64,000 nucleotides of DNA, taken from the NCBI GenBank assembly GCA_030737875.1, contig CM060923.1, positions 176,493,696 to 176,557,695 on the forward strand, read 5' to 3'. Shown in pieces: positions 10,122 to 19,101 of this stretch. This DNA is from Allium sativum (lineage: Eukaryota > Streptophyta > Magnoliopsida > Asparagales > Amaryllidaceae). Position numbers and translations under genes: made by a program. Position 1 is the first letter of the stretch, and each line of letters begins with the position of its first letter. The notes below the pieces were generated by a model. That model searched no databases, was not told the DNA's origin, and saw nothing but the letters and a program-made list of their open reading frames with translations.

Positions 10122-10620
10122 TTATTCATGCTGAGCATCAACCAATCCTTTCTCCTTCAATCCCCCTCCAGTAACATACCAATTAACAAAAAATGAACAC
10201 ATAATCCCATTCACAATGGCGTTAAACCCCCAAGCTCCAATTCCAGTACATCCCCCACTCACAAAATGAAAGACCAAAACCCCAAAATGGCACAGTAAAT
10301 TCACCTCTAACAACGTTGCCTGACACCCCAACACCACCTTTGAACTCCTCCTCTTTCCACCGACACGCACCCAAAATATATTCACGAACACCACCACATG
10401 ACCGAAAGAAGACACGGCCGGAGGGACGTGTGCCGATTGGGAAGCAGAGGAGCCACTGGAAGGGTGTGGTGCGGATCCGCTTCCAGAGCGAGCGAGATTC
10501 ACTGATTTCGGATGCGGCGGAGACGATGATGCCGAGGAAGATGAGGAGGGAGAAAGCGGCCATGAGAAAAGAGTGGAGGAACGAGATTTCAGAATTTAGG
10601 GATCTGGATTGTGGAGGCAC
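10122..10620 (-). pseudogene. ELO-type fatty-acid elongase-like protein (plant HOS3-like), internally deleted
   Basis: Two overlapping minus-strand frames together resemble plant ELO-family membrane proteins, which act in the ER in very-long-chain fatty-acid elongation. The upstream frame has a hydrophobic segment (MAAFSLLIFLGIIVSAASEI, from 10563) and WLLCFPIGTRPSGRVFF, a hallmark of this plant group. The other frame supplies the C-terminal part with CTGIGAWGFNAIVNG and ends in DAQHE before the stop at 10122. The central region with the HxxHH histidine box is missing, and a frameshift lies where the two parts meet, near 10400-10430. The product could not be a normal elongase. It is the only clear host-type gene fragment of this size in the window. 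Confidence 0.75.
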
Positions 10621-10767
10621 GTGGGTAGACGGGGTAATATTATGTTTTAAGCGGACTGAATGGGTATTGATCCGGTATGAAGTACAAAAAAATTAGTTCA
10701 ACCCGACCCTATTAAAAGTGTATTAAAAGGGTTGGGTTAAAGGGTTCTCTTCTATTTTGACAGGCCT

Positions 10768-10956
10768 AGGTAAAATCGAATGGGTCATTATTCTTCTTCC
10801 ATTTTGCATTAGATGACGATCGTGGTAAGATCTTAGAATCTAACCCAATCACTATTGGAAACAAAGTTTTCATTGTTAAGGAATGGGACACTAGTATTGG
10901 AAATAACAGCGCTCGAATTAGACCAGTGCTTGCTTGGTTAAAACGGTATGATATAC
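10768..10956 (+). pseudogene. DUF4283 gene copy 1, 5'-truncated first piece
   Basis: The sequence from aggtaaaatc on matches 35164-35350 of the second copy. It encodes the C-terminal half of the DUF4283 domain (FHFALDD..., VFIVKEWDTSIGNNSARI). Everything upstream is missing and unrelated DNA abuts abruptly, the usual look of a 5'-truncated retrocopy. The frame stops at 10956 where a TRIM-like element inserted. Confidence 0.75.
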
Positions 10957-11252
10957 TGATACAACAATAATAAAGATCAGAGAGCACCCAGAAGTAAGCT
11001 ACTAATTAGGAGGCTAAGGGATTAGGCATATCAAAATGGCGCCATAATGTTGTTAGTAGTGGTTTTGGCGCCTAAATGCCAGCCAGTATTGCAAGTTGTT
11101 AGGATGTACTACTATATAATTGTACCCTTGCTAGTAGAAATATATAGAAAAAGCATTGCAAAATCTCTCTGTTGCTATTTCTTCTTCCTTTCAACAATGT
11201 CTTCCTCCTCTTCAACCTTATCTTCCTCCTATCCCCACTCATATCTGTATCA
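10957..11252 (+). repeat. 5' LTR of the TRIM-like element
   Basis: TG...CA repeat of 296 bp, near-identical to 12192-12487. It contains the near-palindrome ggcgccataatg...ttttggcgcc (about 11038-11069) and a tatataattgta segment (about 11114) that may serve as a TATA element. Confidence 0.92.
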
Positions 11253-11384
11253 AACTGGTGCTTTCACCGATTGATCTCCCCTCCTTCCTCCCTAAACTAC
11301 CTTCAAATCTATTATTCCTGAAATTTCTTCACTGCCTACTCCCTCTTTCTTCCTTCCGTCATATCCAAAAGTGCTCTTGTCACC

Positions 11385-12191
11385 ATGAACCACCTGGATG
11401 CAACCATTCAGCAACTCAACACCAACCAAAACACCATTAACTCCATTCTAGCCACTCAAGCAAAACACACCGCCATGCTAAAAAACCTACGCGCCGGCAC
11501 CATCGACATTAAAGCAATGCTTCAAAACCTCATCAAACAAGTTACCGATCTCAACCGAAAATTAGACAACCAACTACCCCCATCTCCAACAACTCCATCA
11601 GCCACTGTTGCAGGTTCTACGATAGCTCCAGCTCCACCAATAATCTCAGCTGCGGCTCCTTCTTTGAGTATAGCTACTGCTGTTGCACCTTCTCTCACCT
11701 CAGGCGTAACCGTTGCTGCACCTCCTTCGCCCAAATTCCCTACACCTCGTCCGCAACCCACCTCTGAAATCATCGCTGCTGTTGCACATTCCCTCCGCAA
11801 GCCATCACTCACAATCGTTGCTCCCTACTCATCCATTAAGCCAAACGACTCCACCCATCAAATACTTAAACACTTCTCTGACTCCCACATCGAATGCCTT
11901 TTTGGTACCAGTATAGACAAGCCCATGCAGCAGCAGATCTGTCTAGATGCATACTCAGGAGTCGTGACCTTTCCGGTTTTGGGCATGAGACAAGCATTAG
12001 ATCCGACATGGCCAATTATACAGAAATGGGGGGATGCACATTTCACGTTTGTTGAAATGCACAAGCTGAAGCTGAAGTGGAAATGTGAAAGTAAGCGGCT
12101 CATCTTTGATCCGGGTGGAAAAATGAAGTTGAGTGATTGTTTACGCCAACTTACGACCTTGAGGACAAGGTCTGTTTCAAGGCGTCGGTAA
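11385..12191 (+). CDS. Gag-like protein of the TRIM-like element
   Basis: A 268-codon frame fills the internal region and stops at the 3' LTR boundary. Residues 1-60 look like a coiled-coil gag leader (LDATIQQLNTNQNTINSILA) and are matched in a relative at 14250. A Pro/Ala/Ser/Thr-rich linker of about 90 residues follows. The C-terminal part contains FDPGGK, also found in another relative at about 13430. No nucleocapsid knuckle, protease or RT motif is present. The last residues (LTTLRTRSVSRRR) lie over the polypurine-like priming region, so the C-terminus may not be functional protein sequence. Confidence 0.55.
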   Translation: MNHLDATIQQLNTNQNTINSILATQAKHTAMLKNLRAGTIDIKAMLQNLIKQVTDLNRKLDNQLPPSPTTPSATVAGSTIAPAPPIISAAAPSLSIATAVAPSLTSGVTVAAPPSPKFPTPRPQPTSEIIAAVAHSLRKPSLTIVAPYSSIKPNDSTHQILKHFSDSHIECLFGTSIDKPMQQQICLDAYSGVVTFPVLGMRQALDPTWPIIQKWGDAHFTFVEMHKLKLKWKCESKRLIFDPGGKMKLSDCLRQLTTLRTRSVSRRR

Positions 12192-12487
12192 TGATACAAC
12201 AATAATAAAGATCAGAGAGCACCCAGAAGTAAGCTACTAATTAGGAGGCTAAGGGATTAGGCATATCAAAATGGCGCCATAATGTTGTTAGTAGTGGTTT
12301 TGGCGCCTAAATGCCAGCCAGTATTGCAAGTTGTTAGGATGTACTACTATATAATTGTACCCTTGCTAGTAGAAATATATAGAAAAAGCATTGCAAAATC
12401 TCTCTGTTGCTATTTCTTCTTCCTTTCAACTATGTCTTCCTCCTCTTCAACCTTATCTTCCTCCTATCCCCACTCATATCCGTATCA
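12192..12487 (+). repeat. 3' LTR of the TRIM-like element
   Basis: 296-bp copy of the 5' LTR. The two visible differences are near its 3' end (caactatgtc for caacaatgtc, and atccgtatca for atctgtatca). Confidence 0.92.
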
Positions 12488-12492
12488 TATAC

Positions 12493-12900
12493 CCCCTCTT
12501 GCTTGGACACAAATTAGTATTTGTTGGCTAGCAACAATGGTTGGGAAGTTTTAATGCATGGATGAGAACACAGAAAAGATAAATAGGCTTGTATATGCTG
12601 AATGCACGGTCGAAGTGACACCTGACCAGGTTTTACCTGATGAGATTTCGGTCCTACTTCCAGATGAAACAGTACATGTAATGAAAGTGGAATATCTCTG
12701 GAAACCCGCGATATGTTCTAAATGTAAAGTCTTTGGACATGTCGTTGATAACTGTATTTTAGCACCATTGAAGCAGGATATGGTAGCTCAAAAAAGTGAA
12801 ATTGGTGTTACACCTGAGGATTCAATAAAAGTGCAGAGACATAAAACGATGGTTCAGGACAGGAGACGGGATAAATTCAATATTTTTAAGAGGAAGAAAG
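12493..12900 (+). pseudogene. DUF4283 gene copy 1, zinc-knuckle piece
   Basis: Resumes exactly after the TRIM insertion. It matches 35349-35760 of the second copy. The frame from 12558 encodes a plant CCHC knuckle of the kind that follows DUF4283 (CSKCKVFGHVVDNC), preceded by KVEYLWKPAI. Such proteins are ORF1/gag-like, nucleic-acid-binding parts of plant retroelements. The frame is cut at 12900 by the next LTR insertion. Confidence 0.75.
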
Positions 12901-13287
12901 TGATACGGTTATAGATCCGAGAAGGAGTAAGATAAGGATAAGAGAAGAAACACAGCTAGGAAGAAGAAGAAATACAGCTAGGAAGAAGAAGAAATACAGT
13001 AAAGGAAATTTCTGTAATCATTTTTTATCCCTTTTTCATTACACCTCTGTCCTTATATAGCCGTTTTCTAACAACCTTTTCCCATGTGGCATATTTTATA
13101 CCCTATATAGCAACTTGCAACAATTTAAAACAGAATTATCATAAAAGAAAATAAAAGATAAAGATTTGCGTGTTTCTTCCATAACTGAATTGCATGTGCA
13201 CACTGGTTGCTTTTATTCCAGGTAACCTTTTGGTATGTGAATGGTTTCTTTGGGCCTTGTGCATATACATCCTATATAACCGTATCA
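12901..13287 (-). repeat. LTR of a second TRIM-like relative, minus orientation
   Basis: A 387-bp TG...CA segment with ends tgatacggttata and tataaccgtatca. On - the adjoining sequence at 13288-13320 matches the pre-LTR region of the complete element (cttgaggacaaggtc), so this is its 3' LTR. It has tandem gctaggaagaagaagaaatacag units near 12953-13000. Confidence 0.7.
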
Positions 13288-14013
13288 TTACCGCGACCTT
13301 GAAATCGACCTTGTCCTCAAGGTAGGAAGTTGGTGACGGTTGTATCGGAGTAGTCGGGTCTGGATTGTGATTGAGCACCACCATGCAACTGCACCAATAC
13401 AAACATTCAGAATCCACTTTCCCGCCCGGATCAAATATGTATATCGTTCTTTCAGAAATCCCTTTGGCATCACTTTCATACATAACATCAAACAGTATAT
13501 GACCATACTGTTCAATCCTTGCAGGAGAGGTCTGATAGTTGAAATGCATCTTAATTCCATCATTTAAATTCCAACCAAGGAGTGGATCATTGCCAAACTT
13601 CCCCAGCTGATTGATAGAAATTTCCAGTGGGCTTTGGGAAGTTTTAAACCCCATTTTACCCACTGCCTCTTGACAATAAAAAAATAATACCTCCTGCTAA
13701 TCTATGGCCACTAGCTTAATAATTTGTAAATAATCTATTTTACCTACTCTATCAGCAGCAGAAACCCAGTGTAGGAATTGGCCAATCAAATTATTACCTC
13801 CCGTTTGAATTGAATCTGGAATCTTAAGCAGGTCGTTTTCCAACACAGGGTCTGTGTGTTTACACGCAGGTTCAAACGAGGTTTGAGGTATTGTGGCTCG
13901 TTCTGGATAGTTGTGGGAGACGATATCAAAGGTGGGCTGAGGTGTAGGGCGGGGCTTAGGCTGAGGTGTAGGGTGGGCTAAGAAGAGCTGCAGCTGAGAA
14001 AAGAATTCTTTGC
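13288..14013 (-). mobile_element. Truncated internal region of the second TRIM-like relative
   Basis: Minus-strand frames here share FDPGGK and the terminal LPTLRTRSISR with the complete element. A frame from about 13663 has 174 codons, running on into the LTR. No 5' LTR is seen: the sequence is joined abruptly near 14013 to a forward-orientation LTR fragment. It is a decayed, rearranged copy. Confidence 0.55.
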
Positions 14014-14126
14014 AATATATAGAAAAAGCATTGCAAAATCTCTCTGTTGCTATTTCTTCTTCCTTTCAACAATGTCTTCCTCCTCTTCAACCTTATCTTC
14101 CTCCTATCCCCACTCATATCCGTATC
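14014..14126 (+). repeat. 3' part of a TRIM-like LTR, truncated
   Basis: Matches the last 113 bp of the 296-bp LTR, from atatatagaaaaagcattgc to ccgtatca. The 5' part is missing. It is followed by the same tggtgctttca primer-site candidate. Confidence 0.85.
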
Positions 14127-14249
14127 AACTGGTGCTTTCAATAAGGTTCTCTCCTCCCTCATCGTCCAGATCTGCTCTTCAACTCAATTCTCTTTCTCAT
14201 CTCAGATCTGCTCCTTCATCCTCCTTAAGGTCCAAACATCACCGCAACC

Positions 14250-14528
14250 ATGACTCTAATTGATGATGCTTTTCAACAACTCGCCGACCACCAAAACACC
14301 ATAAACATCATACTAGCCACTCAAGCAACCCAAACCACCATGCTGAAAAACCTACGTGCTGACACCATCGACATTAAAGAAGCACTTCAAGATCTCAGCA
14401 AATCCATGGCCGAGCTCAGCCGTAAACTTGAATTCAACACATCGTCAACTGCTCCTCCCTTGCCTAACTTTCAAGCACCTCCTCTCAACCCTGCCGTAAC
14501 CGTTATTACACTAATGATGTTACACTAA
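14250..14528 (+). pseudogene. Gag-like leader of a third TRIM-like copy, truncated
   Basis: The first 60 residues are clearly homologous to the gag-like protein of the complete element (QNTINIILATQATQTTMLKN). The frame is cut after the start of the Pro-rich linker, near 14490, where sequence related to the DUF4283 gene resumes. It shows that the two insertions and the host sequence have recombined or suffered deletion. Confidence 0.7.
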
Positions 14529-15200
14529 CGATGTTAAATGAACTGAAAGATTCTGAAGATGATGTGTTCAACTTTACTCTCCCACCCATTGACTTACACA
14601 ATGTCAACATAGGACCTGTTAGTGTACTATCTGGCATTCCAATTGCAAAGAGTAAGAATGGTAATGACAAAAGAATGAGAATGAAACTGAAACGTAGATT
14701 GGAAATAATGATACATAGATTGGCATTGTATTACAGGAAGGAGAGATAAGCCATCAAGAAGAGGAAGCAAGGGTTGAGCTTGTACAGCAATGTTGTGATA
14801 ATGACCATGTATACACTGACAAGAGACTATATGTCGATGGTCATGCAAGTTCAAAAGCAACGAGAGTATTAATGTTCAAAATGCATGTAAGAGAATTGTA
14901 GATGGTAATTCAGAATTGTTGGACACTTGTGATGTAGTTAATAATCATGCCAAAGACATGGATGTTGGTAATAGAGAATGCAGACTAATTGAGCAGGTAG
15001 CGTTGGTTTAACCGAACCCTGTTGAGTCTGTAGCCACTGTTACCACACCGATATAATGATGATGCTTGAAGACGCTTTTTCGTCGCTGATAAGATTAGAA
15101 CTGCCATAGCTAGTGGTGGCATCAGTGTCGAAAAGAGTGAGGCACTACACAAAGTGTTGGATGAATGTTGTGCTATAGCTAGTGGTGGCATCAGCTGGGG
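14495..15200 (+). pseudogene. DUF4283 gene copy 1, 3' region
   Basis: Matches 35826-36480 of the second copy, with small indels and many stops. It has an extra partial repeat of actaatgatgttacact near 14510 and a repeated segment atagctagtggtggcatcag at about 15107 and 15175. After about 15200 similarity to the second copy ends. No protein can be made from it. Confidence 0.65.
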
Positions 15201-15307
15201 TTAAATTCATGTGAATATCATTCAACACTGCTGTGTTAGAAGTAGTAGAATAGTTATGCACTTAAATTAGATCGGTGGAATTGGCATGTTGTTCATTTTT
15301 GTATTCA

Positions 15308-15635
15308 TCAATAGCCAGGGGCGGATTTAGGTTGAGCCCAGATAGGGCGGTGGCCAAAGCTGAATTAAACAATTCCTAATTGCAGTTACTGAAATTAACT
15401 AATCTGCCATAGCTGAAACTTTATTTTTGCCCTATCTGATACCATTTCTATCGTTTTGCTGCTCAAGTCTCTTTATATCTGTGTAATATTTCAAGAATCA
15501 TTGCCTAACACGTGCCTCTACAGTAGATATTATTAAATATGCATTGCTTTTTCCAACTAGAAAGTGTGTTTTGTTTTTTCTACTGAATTTTGGCCCTACC
15601 TAACCTGTAAGGCTACCTCCGCCACTGTCAATAGC
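15308..15635. mobile_element. hAT-type MITE with 8-bp target duplication
   Basis: The element is 15316-15627 (312 bp), with ends caggggcggatttagg and, on the other strand, cagtggcggaggtagcc. The 8-bp duplication tcaatagc is exact at 15308-15315 and 15628-15635. Length, CAG ends and 8-bp duplication fit a non-autonomous hAT element. It has no coding capacity. Confidence 0.9.
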
Positions 15636-15737
15636 TGAACTGAATGCTGTTCCATTTTCATCCTTACCATCAGAATGTGTAACATTAGGAGGGCCACGGT
15701 TAGTTTGTACAGTTTCGTTAACAAACACGTTGTTAGC

Positions 15738-15883
15738 CAAATCACCATCAGTTTTATCATAGTAATGCTTGACTTGATAAAGCAACCATATGCAGATAGC
15801 AACCAATAAGCAAATCACCATCAGTTTTATCATAGTAATGCTTGACTTGATAAAGCAACCATATGCAGATAGCAACCAATAAG
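15738..15883. repeat. 73-bp tandem duplication next to a poly-A tract
   Basis: Two adjacent near-identical 73-bp copies begin at 15738 and 15811 (caaatcaccatcag). They are followed by about 19 A at 15889-15907. Because 73 is not a multiple of three, the duplication shifts the minus-strand frame. Confidence 0.92.
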
Positions 15884-15908
15884 CAAATTAAAAAAAAAAA
15901 AAAAAAAA

Positions 15909-18850
15909 GGTTTGATTTTGAAGTCTTTCGACAATTGGTTCCTACTGGATGCTTGCCTCAATGTTGTAGCTGATAATATATATTATTTAAACTGAACCAT
16001 ATGGTATTATTTATTATGCTAAAACTGCTACCTCTCTTTGTTAAGCTGAAGTATTTATAATATTGTATGCTAGAACTGACTTTTTCCACTTCTTTGAGCA
16101 CTCTGTAGCAAAAATAGCTAGCATAGGATAGTGGTAATACCAGATTTCACCATTTTAGCGGAAGGTGGAACGTAATGCTGTTATCAGCTTATGATTTAGA
16201 ATTATCAGATGATAGGTGATATGGACAGTGTCACCTATGATTCAGAATTATCAGTTTATAACTTTATACATGCTTATATTATACAGTTTATAGCTTATAG
16301 CTTTGCATATGCACGTAAAGTATATTTGTGCATTTATAATTATCAAGTTATCGTTTTTGCCCCTAAGTTGAAAGAACTGCAAATTGCACTATTTGAATTA
16401 TATGAAATAACATACATTGCCATAAAAAATATTATGTTGTTGAAAGCAATTAAGTTTTCAGTTGTTGATTTTTTTCCATATATATCATCAAATTTTGATG
16501 ATGATATTGTAGTTCAGCTCATTAAAATGGATGGAAGTTCTATTATCTAAATGATATTAAGGTATTTTGTTTTTTAACATCGAGTAAAGTTCAATACTAC
16601 TTCAATTGTTATGATATATTAATTACGTAATTTTGTTATGTTAGTGCCAATGTGATGTGTTGGAGACCTACGAGGCTTATAGGAAGCAACAACTTTGGTG
16701 CATCTGTGACGTATGCAATTGTTCTTGTTGTGTTTGCCCGGGATAATCAAATCCAAGGTGTGTTGTGTATATTGCTTTTTTTCTGTAATTATATAAAAGC
16801 TAGCATTTGTTTTAATTTAATGGTTTTAATACCATGCGTTGCTCATTTTGAGCAAAATTGCTCATACTTTACCACGTAGTTGGACTTTATACACACCTCT
16901 TGTAAGTTCTTTGTAGTGGCATAGGGCAGTGGCACCTCATACATGCTTTTGCTGGCAATGCTAGAGATGTGCTAAGTTCATTTTCAGTATACCCATAACC
17001 TCATCAGGAGTTTACGGTCTGTTACGAGTATTATCCTTGTACTTCACATACATGCTGTTACTATTACAGTTTCCAGAGTTAATCTCTAATTGGAAACCTA
17101 TATTCGACAAAATCATACTCTATAAGATTTTATACCGTTGACTTGTAACAGAAATGTGTTGCAAACTAGCTTTTACATTGTACTTGAAAGTTTCGTGTGA
17201 GATAGATATGGAACCGTATTCTATTTTAAAGTTACAGTTGAATATGCCGCAACAGTTCCCAAAAGAAAAGAAAAATGAAAAGAGAACGATCAGCCATGTA
17301 TGTCAGTTATCACTTAGTATTAGAAAACAAAACTAATATATAGGAAAAAAACCTTATATTAAGGCTGCTTTTGCGGTAAGCGAAAACGGCGTATTTTAAC
17401 GGGAATTTTTGCGAATCGTTTAGTTAAGCATAGAATGCGTTTACGAATTTAAGCGGACCACTTTATTTTTGTTTTTAAACTTAATTTATTTATGTTTAAA
17501 ACTGAACGGTCTGATTGGGAAATTTTGGTCGTTCGGAGCCAACGCATCGGATGCGTCGGCTCCCAACGGCCAGATTATGGCCGTTGGAACAACGGTTCAA
17601 AACATACCTTTATCGTTTCCAACGGTGCATTTTTGCGCTTGGAACGCACCCTAAGTGTCCAGTAAGATGCTTATAACTTGTACATGCAAAATGCTTAACT
17701 AATTTAAATTCCTTCATTTTATAATACTAGTCATGTATCAACAATTAGGACTCTGACATGTTTATTCATATGTAAACAATCTTCGCAAGTGATAACACAA
17801 CCGTTCTACATAATTTGTTGCATTGGGACTCGCTCCCTAAAAAGATATTTACAAGCTTGGACGTCAATATAAAATATTGGATCCACTTTTTTCTGTAAGA
17901 GTCTACTCTTCCTACCTCTGCCATACTTGTCTTTTTTTCCTCCTTTCATCGTTGTTCGTTTGTTCTCAATTTATTATTATTTTTTTAAAAGAAAAATCTG
18001 ACTAATGAAAAGCAGCAAATTCTGGGAACAATAGACAATCTTATCTTTATTTTATTTTTTCGTTTGCCTATTATTTGGTTTCATTAATAATTAGCGGTTT
18101 TAGTAATATTAATTCTAGATGATTGTATTTTCTACGTTTTGATCTGACTTTTTTTCAAAATATGCTTTTATAACCTTTATTTGGTTTCACTGCACTCAAT
18201 AGATCCAAGGTTAGGTTATGTCGTGAAATATAATACAAAGAGGATTCAGATACCTTTGAATTTCCGCACACGAACGTGCGCGCTAAAACAATTGTTACAC
18301 TATATTTTGGACCATTATAGAATAATAATGACAGTGCAATGTTTTCTTTTGTTTTTCCTTCACTGCTAATTTGTAAAAAAATTATATTTTTGGAGATATT
18401 CTAAAGCACATTGGAGTCCAGACACTCTTCAGGGAGAACTTGGTTTGTTTTTGAATGTCCACCTTTAGTGGGAGCTACATGTTGTAAATACTCTGATGTC
18501 TTCATCTCAATGAAGCTGTGTTTTGTCAGTAAGTTAGAATTCTTAATTAGCATTTGGTTCTTTCTTCGTTTTGTATAACTTTTATGCTAGATGTTGCATT
18601 ATGTTGTATTAAGATAGGATTATTAATAATATCGATGAACTATATTGTTTTCTATTGTATGTTACTCTTAAATGTATGGATTATCGACATTATTAATATA
18701 TTACTTTTATTTTTGTATTGTATTGTTCAGTATATATTTGTTATATGGGTTTTATCGTATAATTGCAAATGATAGTTATTTTTTCTGATATATATTTATA
18801 TTGTTGCATATTTGAAAGTTCTAGTGATTTGTAAGGTCATATTCTTTTGG
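15909..18850. other. Unassigned AT-rich DNA
   Basis: Nearly 3 kb without a recognisable gene. Open frames at 16209-16550 and 16652-16879 lack known motifs and have AT-driven composition. Part of it may be the interior of the CACTA element that ends at 19101, but I found no left CACTA terminus. Confidence 0.4.
17352..17655. mobile_element. Possible MITE with imperfect inverted ends
   Basis: The left end ttaaggctgcttttgcgg and the reverse complement of the right end, ttagggtgcgttccaagcgc, are similar but not identical. The stretch is more GC-rich than its surroundings and contains aacgcatcggatgcgtc, an inverted repeat. Superfamily and target duplication are unclear. Confidence 0.3.
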
Positions 18851-19101
18851 TCCAAGGAGAGTTTTTTGCTTCAGTTGTAACTATAACAGAAGCAACAAGT
18901 AAGATCATTTTTTAGCTAGTAGTACATTTTTTGCTTCGGCTGTTGGAACGACTGAAGCAAAAAAAATGATTTTTTTTTGCTTCGGTTGGATAACTGAAGC
19001 TAAAGATATTGGCCTGTTGCGTCGTCTGCAATTGCTTCGGTTGTTGAACTGAAGCAACATGGATTAAACAACCGAAGCAAATGACATGTTTTGTAGTAGT
19101 G
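18850..19101. mobile_element. Right end of a CACTA (En/Spm) transposon
   Basis: The sequence ends ...ttttgtagtagtg at 19101; reversed this is cactactacaaaa, a typical CACTA terminus. Just inside are repeated gcttcggttg words in both orientations, at about 18867, 18936, 18978, 19032 and 19070. They form small stem-loops, as expected for subterminal transposase-binding repeats. The next base begins LTR sequence of the gypsy array (tgcagaaaaagg), so the transposon end abuts that LTR about 1 kb inside its start. Confidence 0.8.

Larger units (their letters stand above)
10957..12487 (+). mobile_element. Complete TRIM-like LTR retrotransposon, non-autonomous
   Basis: Two 296-bp direct repeats (10957-11252 and 12192-12487) begin TGATAC and end GTATCA. 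They differ at two positions by eye. They are flanked by the 5-bp duplication tatac (10952-10956 and 12488-12492), and the empty site is preserved in the second DUF4283 copy near 35347. A TGG-starting primer-binding candidate (tggtgctttca) lies 3 bp after the 5' LTR. The internal part is only 939 bp and holds a gag-like frame but no protease, RT or integrase. It is a recent insertion. Confidence 0.92.
15266..15890 (-). pseudogene. Fragment of a small membrane-protein gene with internal duplication
   Basis: On - the sequence encodes CLLVAICIWLLYQVKHYYDK, a membrane segment followed by a polar region (VNETVQTNRGPPNVTHSDG) that runs to FSSAID. Skipping the MITE and one target-duplication copy, it continues DEYKNEQHANSTDLI and stops near 15268. 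The IWLLYQVKH signature resembles a family of plant single-pass proteins of unknown function; I state that as a resemblance. A 73-bp duplication at its 5' side breaks the frame. It may be a captured exon. Confidence 0.45.

Noticed and set aside
11522..11812. 96-codon minus frame opposite the gag-like protein
   Set aside because: Shadow of the Pro/Ala/Thr-rich linker on the other strand.
16090..16110. cactctgtagcaaaaatagc as the left end of the CACTA element that ends at 19101
   Set aside because: Matches the terminus at only a few positions, lacks nearby gcttcggttg subterminal words, and no LTR start lies to its left.
16209..16550. 113-codon frame as a host gene
   Set aside because: Low-complexity hydrophobic composition typical of AT-rich noncoding DNA, with no motif and no splice context.
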